From Timonella corticicola (GTDB lineage: Bacteria > Actinomycetota > Actinomycetes > Actinomycetales > Cellulomonadaceae), in contig NZ_JBHUOP010000002.1 in assembly GCF_042683685.1 (NCBI RefSeq), positions 62,001 to 126,000 on the forward strand: a stretch of DNA of 64,000 nucleotides, in the 5' to 3' direction. A model generated the notes under the pieces. It worked only from the letters and a program-made list of their open reading frames with translations. It ran no database searches and was not told the origin of the DNA. Numbering within the stretch: the stretch's first letter is position 1; each line of letters begins with the position of its first letter. Below, piece after piece: positions 53,399-60,328 of the stretch. The translations under genes and the position numbers were made by a program.

Positions 53399-55077
53399 CA
53401 CATACGCTCCGGAGCTGAGACGCCAAGTAGGTTCAATGCGTTGGCGAGGACTTGACGGGTGGCGTCGTTGAGCCACAACCGGGTGCGGTGGGTGTCGGTC
53501 ACTTCACCATCGCCGATTGGGGTCACACGGCATTCGGAGTACCACTTGTGGTAGCTACCCGCGAGCGCCTCCGCATACCGAGCAACGCGGTGTGGCTCGC
53601 GCAGTTCTGCAGCCTGAGCCACCACGCGCGGGAACTCGGTCAACTGACCGATCAACGCGGATTCGGTTGCATGAGTCAGGGTCTCTGGGGCGAATGCGTC
53701 CTCGCGGCGCACTCCGGCCGCCTGTGCGTTACGAGCAACGTTTGCGGTACGGGCGTGAGCGTACTGCACGTAAAAGACCGGGTTCTCGTTGGTCTGCGCG
53801 GCGAGCAGGTCAAGGTCGATGTCGATCGACTGGTCCACGGAGGAACGCACGAGCGCGTACCGTGCCGCGTCAACGCCCACAGCCTCGACGAGGTCCTCAA
53901 GCGTGACCACGGTTCCGGCACGCTTCGACATACGCACCGGTTCGCCATCCTTGACCAGGTTCACCATCTGACCGATCAGGATCTCGAGGTTCTTGTGTGG
54001 CTCGTCTCCGAACGCGGCGCATACTGCTTGAAGGCGCCCGATGTAGCCGTGGTGGTCGGCGCCGAGCATCATGACGACCTCGTTGAAGCCGCGCTCGCGC
54101 TTGTCCAGGTAGTAGGCGATGTCACCGGCAATGTAGGCGGCGTCGCCGTCGGACTTGATGACCACGCGGTCCTTGTCGTCCCCGAACGTGGTGGTGCGCA
54201 GCCACTTGGCGCCGTCCTGCTCGAACATGTGTCCGGCGGCCTCAAGGCGAGCGATGGCACGCTCCACGGCGCCCGTGGTGTACAGGTCGTTCTCGTGGAA
54301 GTACACGTCGAAGTCCACGCCGAACTCGTGCAGCGACTTGCGGATCTCCGCGAACATCAGGTCCACGCCCTTGGCGCGGAAGTATTCCTGACGGTCAGCC
54401 TCATCGAGCGTCAATGGATCCGGGTCGCCCACTTCCTTCGCACCGGCGAGCACAGCGTCCGCGATGTCTTGGATGTACTGTCCGCCGTAGCCGTCTTCCG
54501 GTGCGTCTTGTCCCAGTGCACGGGCAACGAGCGAGCGCGCAAAGCGGTCGATCTGGGCACCGTGGTCGTTGAAGTAGTACTCCCGGCACACCTGCGCGCC
54601 GGTCGCTTCCATGACGCGGGCCAACGAGTCGCCAACAGCAGCCCACCGGGTACCGCCGATGTGGATCGGTCCGGTCGGATTCGCCGAGACGAACTCCAGG
54701 TTGATCTTCTTGCCGGCACCGGTCTCGGAGCGGCCGTAGTCCTGGCCAGCCTCAACGATGGTCTTTGCGAGTTCACCAGCCGCTGCGGCGTCAAGCGTGA
54801 TGTTCAAGAAGCCTGGTCCGGCGACCTCAACCTTGGCGACTCCAGCGGTCGAGCCCAGACGGTTCGCCAATTCCTGAGCGAGGGCGCGCGGGTTGGTGCC
54901 GCCCTTCTTGGCAAGTTGAAGAGCGATGTTGGTTGCCCAGTCACCGTGTTCGCGCTGACGAGGTCGCTCAACGTGCACCTGCTCTGGCAGGTCTGAGACG
55001 GACAGGGCCAGGGCACCGTCTTCGATCGATGAGATCAGTGCATTACGGATTGCTTCAATAAGCTCTACAGGAGTCAC
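53398..55077 (-). CDS. argS: Arginyl-tRNA synthetase
   Basis: Class I aminoacyl-tRNA synthetase, 559 residues. The HIGH motif is HIGG in NPTGPIHIGGTRWAAVGDSL and the KMSKS motif is RMSKRAG. The N-terminal add-1 domain (EHGDWATNIALQLAKKGG) binds the tRNA D-loop, and the C-terminal helical anticodon domain ends with the family tail VLANALNLLGVSAPERM. It is first of argS-lysA. The long open frame on the opposite strand is a shadow. Confidence 0.97.
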   Translation of the reverse strand: MTPVELIEAIRNALISSIEDGALALSVSDLPEQVHVERPRQREHGDWATNIALQLAKKGGTNPRALAQELANRLGSTAGVAKVEVAGPGFLNITLDAAAAGELAKTIVEAGQDYGRSETGAGKKINLEFVSANPTGPIHIGGTRWAAVGDSLARVMEATGAQVCREYYFNDHGAQIDRFARSLVARALGQDAPEDGYGGQYIQDIADAVLAGAKEVGDPDPLTLDEADRQEYFRAKGVDLMFAEIRKSLHEFGVDFDVYFHENDLYTTGAVERAIARLEAAGHMFEQDGAKWLRTTTFGDDKDRVVIKSDGDAAYIAGDIAYYLDKRERGFNEVVMMLGADHHGYIGRLQAVCAAFGDEPHKNLEILIGQMVNLVKDGEPVRMSKRAGTVVTLEDLVEAVGVDAARYALVRSSVDQSIDIDLDLLAAQTNENPVFYVQYAHARTANVARNAQAAGVRREDAFAPETLTHATESALIGQLTEFPRVVAQAAELREPHRVARYAEALAGSYHKWYSECRVTPIGDGEVTDTHRTRLWLNDATRQVLANALNLLGVSAPERM

Positions 55078-55303
55078 CCGAGAATAATATCCGGTTCTGG
55101 CACCGCGGTTACGATGGTTTTCGTCATATAGTGGTACCTGTTACGGACAAAGTAGTGCAGCGGAGGGCAGGGGCCTCGCGAAGTAAACCCCTACCTCAGC
55201 GAAACGGATGCAGTTCGTGGCCAATAGGTATATAGGGAATTTATCCCACCCGTGTACGGCTCAATGGTGCGCTGCACAAACACACAAAGGTAGTGACTCA
55301 CCC
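55078..55303. other. Divergent promoter region argS / FadR-like gene
   Basis: 226 bases between divergent genes. AGGGG at 55169 and CCCCT at 55190 can form a short stem. No TGGTNNNACCA site of the type expected for the adjacent regulator is visible here. Confidence 0.3.
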
Positions 55304-55999
55304 ATGTCAGATCGTTCCAATCTGATCGAGCAGGCGACCGCGCAATTGCGTGCCCGCATCCGCTCAGGTCAATGGAAAGTGGGCGAACGCATCCCCACGG
55401 AACCCCACCTCGTAGAGCTTCTGGGGGTCGGGCGCAACACAGTGCGCGAGGCCGTTCAGTCTCTTGTCCATGCAGGCCTCCTCACTCGCCGCCAGGGTTC
55501 TGGCACCTACGTGCGCTCCACCTCCGAGGTATCGGTGGCGCTTGGCCGCCAGTTCGAGGATGCTCACTACATCCACATCCTCGAGGTGCGTCGTTCCCTT
55601 GAGGTCGAGGCCGCTCGGCTTGCTGCCCGTAACCGCACCGAGCAGGATATCGCCCTACTGCGCGAGGTCAACCGGACCCGTCAAGAGGCATTCAACGCCG
55701 GTGAGGTCGACCAGATGGTTGCAGCCGACATCACACTGCACAACGCGATCGCTGCCGTATCGAAGAATCCCGTGCTACAGCAACTGTACGAGAGCCTGAC
55801 CGCCGCCGTTGGCGCCTCGATTCGCCGCAACGTGGAGAAGATCCTACGCAACCACATCAACGACGATCACGACGACCTCATCGAGGCGATCATCATTGGC
55901 GATGAGTTCCTTGCGATGGAGGAAATGGGCTCCTACCTCTCGCACTACATTGAGAGTCGCACCACATCGCCTACCTCGCGTGCCACAACCCGCGTGTAA
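55304..55999 (+). CDS. GntR-family regulator, FadR subfamily (FCD domain)
   Basis: Transcriptional regulator of 231 residues. Residues 5-75 form the GntR winged helix (RARIRSGQWKVGERIPTEPHLVELLGVGRNTVREAVQSLVHAGLLTRRQGSGTYV), and the rest is an all-helical FCD domain (ILEVRRSLEVEAARLAA, ADITLHNAIAAVSKNPVL) that in relatives binds small organic acids, often with a metal. AAAGG lies about 13 bases before the ATG, which is rather far. The FadR subfamily binds TGGTNNNACCA palindromes; one such site lies before adhE at 60170-60184, making AdhE a candidate target. The ligand is unknown. Confidence 0.9.
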   Translation: MSDRSNLIEQATAQLRARIRSGQWKVGERIPTEPHLVELLGVGRNTVREAVQSLVHAGLLTRRQGSGTYVRSTSEVSVALGRQFEDAHYIHILEVRRSLEVEAARLAARNRTEQDIALLREVNRTRQEAFNAGEVDQMVAADITLHNAIAAVSKNPVLQQLYESLTAAVGASIRRNVEKILRNHINDDHDDLIEAIIIGDEFLAMEEMGSYLSHYIESRTTSPTSRATTRV

Positions 56000-56024
56000 T
56001 CCTGATAAGATTACGAGCGGTTTC

Positions 56025-56100
56025 GCCCTCGTAGCTCAGGGGATAGAGCGTCTGCCTCCGGAGCAGAAGGCCGTAGGTTCGAATCCTATCGAGGGCACCA
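56025..56100 (+). tRNA. tRNA-Arg (anticodon CCG)
   Basis: Complete cloverleaf of 76 bases including an encoded CCA. The acceptor stem GCCCTCG pairs with CGAGGGC, the anticodon loop CTCCGGA carries CCG, and the T arm contains GGTTCGAATCC. It reads CGG codons. It starts 25 bases after the regulator gene and is followed by a clear terminator. Confidence 0.97.
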
Positions 56101-56106
56101 CCCATG

Positions 56107-56140
56107 AAACGCCTCGCAGCCACTCGCTGCGGGGCGTTTT
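56107..56140 (+). terminator. Terminator of tRNA-Arg
   Basis: AAACGCC-T-CGCAG and CTGCG-G-GGCGTTT form a 12-bp stem with one internal mismatch, followed by TTTT. It begins six bases after the CCA end. Confidence 0.8.
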
Positions 56141-56181
56141 CCGTGCGCCCAGACCCGTCCCACGCGTCGGCGGCTAGCGCT

Positions 56182-56349
56182 CGAACTCAGCCTTTTACCT
56201 ACGGGCTCAGCCCCCTGCAGGATGAGTTCGTAGGATTTTGGTTGAGTTCGATGGAGGACGGCTTGCGGCTAGCGGTTGGTCGGCCAGATTGACGACGAGC
56301 TATCTTGTTCGCCCCATCCGCCCAGAGCCAGCCGGGCTGGGTCGCACGG
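56182..56349 (+). repeat. Composite intergenic repeat, copy B
   Basis: An imperfect inverted repeat (CGAACTCAGCCTTTTACC from 56182, complement-like arm ending GAGTTCG at 56250) is followed by CAGATTGACGACGAG (56285) and the GC block CCAGCCGGGCTGGGTCG (56328). The arms resemble those of copy C at 58884-58952, and the CAGATTG segment matches copy A. The region between the tRNA terminator and 56443 contains no gene. Confidence 0.55.
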
Positions 56350-56443
56350 CGCGTACGTGACTGCCCGTATCGTCGCCCATCAGAAAGCACCGCCAGATAC
56401 ACAGGCTTAGGAAACACCACTCTGCGCAACGTAAACTGATCGG

Positions 56444-57679
56444 ATGCAACGTAACTGGTCGGTAAAGTCTGTGCTGCAAACCCTGCGGCAGAGCTTCTAC
56501 ATCGTGGGCTACAAGCTCGCTCGACTTTTCATCGCTCCACGTGACGGGCTCGTGCTGTTCCTCTCGGACTCGAATGCGGAACTCGTCAACAATCAAAAGC
56601 CACTGGCCGACGAACTCACCGCGCGCGGATACGATGTCCGCACTGTTCTGCGCCCTTCACTACGCACCAAACGCTCGCTGAGGGACCATTTCCGCCTGTG
56701 CCAGTTGATGGCGCGGGCCAAGGTCATCGTCGTTGATGACTTCTACCCCATGATCTACCAGATCAAGTTGCGTCCAGGGACACAACTCCTGCAGATCTGG
56801 CACGCATCGGGCGCATTCAAAACCATGGGTTTCAGCCGCGCCGGTAAACCTGGCGGCCCCATCACCGGCTCCAAGACCCACAAGAACTACACGGCAGCAA
56901 TCGTCTCCTCCCCTGCGGTACGCGCAAACTATGCCGAGGCGTTCGGAATCGATGTGTCGAAGGTGCACGCAACGGGCATTCCGCGCACAGACGTGTTCTT
57001 CAACCATTCCGAGGTTGCGGGTGCCGCCAAGGATATCCGGAACAAGCTGGCTATCCCGGAAGACAGGAAACTCGCGTTGTTCGCGCCGACCTTCCGCGGC
57101 AATGGCCAGGTCACGGCTCATTACCCCACCGAATGGATCGACTGGAAGGAACTCGCCACCCAACTCGGGGACGAGTACGTGATCGGGTACAAGCCCCACC
57201 CGTTCGTATCCTCTGTTCCCGCTGAGGTCTCAAGTTCCGACGTCTTCCGCGACCTGAGCGCTCTACGCGACACCAATCGCGTGCTCATGGCGACGGACCT
57301 ACTCATCACCGATTACTCATCGATCATCTTTGACTATGCGCTACTCGACCGACCGACCGTGTTCTTCTGCCCTGATCTCGAGGAATACATCAGTTCGCGG
57401 GACTTCTACTATCCGTACGAGCGCTACGCCTTCGGGCCAATCGCACGCACAACCTCCGAACTCATCGAAGGAGTGCGCGAGGCCCGTGGCGACACCCAGG
57501 AACTACACGATTTTGTCGAGTTCTTCTGCGGTTCCTGCGACGGCCAGTCAACAGCCCGAGTCATCGACGAGTTGATTGCGCCGTTCGCTGGAATCCCCGG
57601 CCAGCACCGCCGACGCGAGACTGAGCGAGAACACCACACTGGCAGCCACCCGCACGCTGCGCACGGCGGGCATGCATGA
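56444..57679 (+). CDS. CDP-glycerol glycerophosphotransferase family protein (1)
   Basis: Membrane-associated enzyme of 411 residues related to TagB/TagF, which add glycerol phosphate from CDP-glycerol to a lipid-linked acceptor. Conserved parts are LLQIWHASGAFKTMGFSRAG, VHATGIPRTDVFF, LFAPTFRGNG, YKPHPF and LLITDYSSIIFDYALLDRPTVFF, including the His and Asp residues needed for catalysis. An N-terminal amphipathic stretch (residues 5-30) may contact the membrane. It ends in a His/Arg/Glu-rich tail of about 35 residues and overlaps the next gene by four bases. No strong ribosome site precedes the ATG. Confidence 0.9.
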   Translation: MQRNWSVKSVLQTLRQSFYIVGYKLARLFIAPRDGLVLFLSDSNAELVNNQKPLADELTARGYDVRTVLRPSLRTKRSLRDHFRLCQLMARAKVIVVDDFYPMIYQIKLRPGTQLLQIWHASGAFKTMGFSRAGKPGGPITGSKTHKNYTAAIVSSPAVRANYAEAFGIDVSKVHATGIPRTDVFFNHSEVAGAAKDIRNKLAIPEDRKLALFAPTFRGNGQVTAHYPTEWIDWKELATQLGDEYVIGYKPHPFVSSVPAEVSSSDVFRDLSALRDTNRVLMATDLLITDYSSIIFDYALLDRPTVFFCPDLEEYISSRDFYYPYERYAFGPIARTTSELIEGVREARGDTQELHDFVEFFCGSCDGQSTARVIDELIAPFAGIPGQHRRRETEREHHTGSHPHAAHGGHA

Positions 57680-58818
57680 TCGGCACCATCAAACGGGGTT
57701 TCGCTCTGGCGGTCAAAGTGTTTTTGCAGGTGTGCTATTCCCCCATACGCCTACTGCCTGCGCGCAAACAGATCACGTTCATCTCACGCCAACAGGACAC
57801 CCCCTCGCTTGATTTCGAGTTGTTTGCCCAGGAGTTCACCAGGCGTCACCCAGATTGGACGGTTGAGTTCCTGTGCTACGAGTTCCACTCGTCATTGGCC
57901 AAGAAACTCGGATACTTCGGGCACGTGTTCACTCAGATGCGGCACATCTCCCGGTCCCGCCTAGTCGTCCTGGACACGTACTGCATTCCGGTGTCGGTGC
58001 TGCGGCATAAGGACTCGCTGCGGGTCATCCAGATGTGGCACGCGCTTGGGTCGCTCAAAAAGTTCGGGTACTCGATCCTCGACGTTGGTGAGGGATCGTC
58101 CTCCGACATTGCCCGAATCATGCACATGCACGCCAACTATGACGCCGTTGTGGCGAGTTCACGTGCGAGCACGCCCGCCTTCGCCGAGGCATTCAACGTA
58201 CCTGAGGCAGTGGTCCACCCAATTCCTCTCCCACGAGTCGATGCACTACGCGATACCGAGCGGCGCGATCACACCCGCACGATGCTGCTTGAGCAGTATC
58301 CGGAACTTGCAGGCAAGAAGAACGTGCTGTTTGCTCCCACGTTCAAGAAGGGCCAGGTGTTCGCGGCCGATGCCCTGCACGCATACTTCGCACGCCACGG
58401 CTATAACCTGATTGCCAAGCCTCATCCAGTTGCCTTGAGCGACACCGACGTCATCGCTCGACGCTACGCAGACCACTCTTCATTTGATTTCCTCTCAGTG
58501 GCCGACTATCTCGTCACCGATTACTCATCGATCATGTTTGAGGCTGGGATTGCCGATATCCCGGTTCTGATCTTTGCCCCTGATCTTGGCGAATACCTTG
58601 AGGAACGCGACTTCTATATCGACTTCGCGGCGGAGGTGCCCTTCCCCATCGCAACTGGTTTTGAGGGGCTGGTGGATAACCTCAAGCAGTTGGACCGGGA
58701 GCCCGCTGAGTTCCAGGATTTCATTGGCCGCTACGTTGAGTTGCCGCAGGACCGCAGGTGCACGGAAGCGATAGCGGATCTCGCCGATTCCCTGCTCGAT
58801 CAGCCCGTTGTGGATTAG
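57676..58818 (+). CDS. CDP-glycerol glycerophosphotransferase family protein (2)
   Basis: Second TagB/TagF-type transferase, 380 residues, overlapping the first by ATGA. Its core matches the first copy in order: IQMWHALGSLKKFGYS, PIPLPRVDAL, LFAPTFKKGQ, AKPHPVAL and LVTDYSSIMFEAGIADIPVLIF. The two differ enough to suggest separate steps, for example priming and polymerisation of a poly(glycerol phosphate) chain. No tagD (CDP-glycerol synthesis) or tagGH exporter genes are in the window. WecA at 37.1 kb could provide the lipid-linked primer. Confidence 0.9.
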   Translation: MIGTIKRGFALAVKVFLQVCYSPIRLLPARKQITFISRQQDTPSLDFELFAQEFTRRHPDWTVEFLCYEFHSSLAKKLGYFGHVFTQMRHISRSRLVVLDTYCIPVSVLRHKDSLRVIQMWHALGSLKKFGYSILDVGEGSSSDIARIMHMHANYDAVVASSRASTPAFAEAFNVPEAVVHPIPLPRVDALRDTERRDHTRTMLLEQYPELAGKKNVLFAPTFKKGQVFAADALHAYFARHGYNLIAKPHPVALSDTDVIARRYADHSSFDFLSVADYLVTDYSSIMFEAGIADIPVLIFAPDLGEYLEERDFYIDFAAEVPFPIATGFEGLVDNLKQLDREPAEFQDFIGRYVELPQDRRCTEAIADLADSLLDQPVVD

Positions 58819-58883
58819 CGACGAGCCTTCACGTTCCAGCAGTCTCTTATGCCCCACCAGCACCACACGCTCCACTCCTGACG

Positions 58884-59018
58884 CGAACTCAGGGTTTTAC
58901 CCACGAACCCAGTCCGCTCCGAGCTGAGTTCGTGGGTAAAACCCTGAGTTCGATTCTGAAGATGGATGCTACACAGAGATGGGTCACGAAAGAAAACCAG
59001 CCGGGCTGGGTCGCGCGG
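58884..59018 (+). repeat. Composite intergenic repeat, copy C, with perfect 25-bp inverted repeat
   Basis: Perfect 25-base arms at 58884-58908 and 58928-58952 (CGAACTCAGGGTTTTACC... and complement) around a 19-base loop, followed by CCAGCCGGGCTGGGTCG at 58997. It lies at the convergent junction of the glycerophosphotransferase and ribM genes and can also act as a bidirectional terminator. The rest of the spacer to 59129 contains no gene. Confidence 0.65.
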
Positions 59019-59129
59019 TTGCGGGGTCAAGATGAGGGATCGTCGGAAATCTGTACCAGGTACCAAAACAAAACCGCCCGGTTGCATTCCTACCAGAGGA
59101 TGCAACCGGGCGGATGGTCAGATGGAAGA

Positions 59130-59798
59130 CTACGCAGCCGGCTCTTCCACGAGAGCCGCACGCCGCTGCGCACGCCACCAGACGAAGAACCCAACCAGGG
59201 TGAACACGCCGTAGAACACATACATGAAGCCCGTGGCGTAGTATCCGGCGGAGAACAGCAGCGGCACACCAACGATGTCAACCGCAACCCAGATCAGCCA
59301 AAACTCGGTCCACCCCTTGGCCATCCCGTAGGTGGCGAGCAGCGAACCCATGAAGATCCACGCATCCGCCCAGACCGGTTCATACGATCCGAGCGCGCGG
59401 AACAGTGGTGTCAGAGCGAGCGTGCCGACGGCCATGACAAGGATGAGTCCGAGACGAGTTCCGTTTGAGGCCCAGCGGGGAACGATGGCCGTACCGTCGG
59501 CCTCCTCTCGAGACTGCTTCCAGCGGTACCAGCCGTAGATCGACACGCAGATGAACATGATCTGTCGACCTGCCTGCCCGAGCATCGCCGTGTGGTCAGC
59601 CCCGTTGAACAGGGTGCCCATGAAAACGGTGAACAGCAGGGCGTTACCCATGATTCCGATTGGCCAGGCCCAGACTTTACGGCGCATGCCACCGAGTGCT
59701 GAGGCTAAACCGAATACGTTTCCAATGATTTCGCGCCACATCATCTGCTGATCGCCGATGGTTAAGGTCGCGTGATAGAGCGTGTCAAAGACGTCCAA
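59130..59798 (-). CDS. ribM: Riboflavin transporter RibM/PnuX (PnuC family)
   Basis: Membrane protein of 222 residues of the PnuC vitamin-transporter family (seven helices; WREIIGNVFGLASALGGMRRKVWAWPIGIMGN is the conserved start, with LIWVAVDIVGVPLLFSAGYYATG later). PnuC proper imports nicotinamide riboside, but the FMN riboswitch directly upstream assigns this copy to riboflavin, as for RibM/PnuX of Corynebacterium and other actinobacteria. These carriers work by facilitated diffusion, with kinase trapping inside. I set the start at TTG 59798 because AAGGAGGAG lies five bases upstream; an ATG further up would extend into the riboswitch leader. Confidence 0.88.
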   Translation of the reverse strand: MDVFDTLYHATLTIGDQQMMWREIIGNVFGLASALGGMRRKVWAWPIGIMGNALLFTVFMGTLFNGADHTAMLGQAGRQIMFICVSIYGWYRWKQSREEADGTAIVPRWASNGTRLGLILVMAVGTLALTPLFRALGSYEPVWADAWIFMGSLLATYGMAKGWTEFWLIWVAVDIVGVPLLFSAGYYATGFMYVFYGVFTLVGFFVWWRAQRRAALVEEPAA

Positions 59799-59901
59799 AT
59801 TCTCCTCCTTCCGAACTAGAAAATGCACTGTCGGGGAGGACGGGCGTGACTCGTGTGCGGGCATCACTAAACGGACACCACACACGGCACGGCCGCGAAA
59901 A

Positions 59902-60031
59902 GTGCTTCTCCCATCCAGACTTTGACTGTCGGTGCTGGAATTTCACCAGCTCAGCCGCACACAGTCGAAGTGACTGCGAGCAGGTCGCGGACTATAACCG
60001 CCGGTTCGGAATTTCACCGACCCCGGAGCAC
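59902..60031 (-). ncRNA. FMN riboswitch (RFN element)
   Basis: On the minus strand the conserved RFN blocks appear in order: GGTCGGTGAAATTCCGAACC, then GGCGGTTATAGTCCGCGA, then CTGGTGAAATTCCAGCACC, then GACAGTCAAAGTCTGGATGG and GAGAAG. The closing P1 stem is GTGCT (60031-60027) with AGCAC (59906-59902). FMN binding normally shuts off the downstream gene. It ends 103 bases before the ribM start. The expression platform was not resolved; a TTTT directly follows P1. Confidence 0.95.
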
Positions 60032-60169
60032 ATGCGAGCGTCAAGACGCTGCGCCTCAATGATAACCGTCGTCGACCCGTGTTTGTTCCCGCCTTCAAGG
60101 TGCGGACGAATGTAACGCATAGGGCACGAGAATGAGGCTTCTGACGGGATTAAAGTGACTCAAGACCTA

Positions 60170-60184
60170 TGTGGTCAGACCACA
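60170..60184. promoter_or_regulatory. FadR-type palindrome upstream of adhE
   Basis: TGTGGTCAGACCACA is a perfect 7-1-7 palindrome containing TGGTCAGACCA, the operator form bound by FadR-subfamily GntR regulators. It lies 144 bases before the adhE start. The FCD-domain regulator encoded at 55304 is a candidate binder. A second, looser repeat TGTTCA/TGAACA lies at 60208-60227. Confidence 0.55.
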
Positions 60185-60328
60185 ATGCAATAGTCCTACG
60201 TTTGGGCTGTTCACAGCATTTTGAACAACCTTAAATTCATGGGACGTTTGACACAGGATTTGATGGAAACTCAACTATACGATGGAGGTGTTCACAGGGA
60301 AAGAAAACCAAAGGCAAGAGAGGCACCC

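Noticed and set aside
53452..54996. Plus-strand open frame of 514 codons
   Set aside because: It lies fully antisense to argS, has no family motif and no ribosome site. Its composition is that expected when the codon bias of a GC-rich gene is read on the other strand.
58758..59468. Plus-strand open frame of 236 codons crossing the repeat at 58.9 kb
   Set aside because: It overlaps the end of the glycerophosphotransferase gene and runs antisense into ribM; its middle translates an inverted repeat, not a protein domain.
60208..60228. Rex-like redox operator before adhE (TGTTCA...TGAACA)
   Set aside because: The half-sites and their eight-base spacing do not fit the Rex consensus (TTGTGAA-N4-TTCACAA). 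It is kept only as a loose inverted repeat; the palindrome at 60170 is the better candidate.
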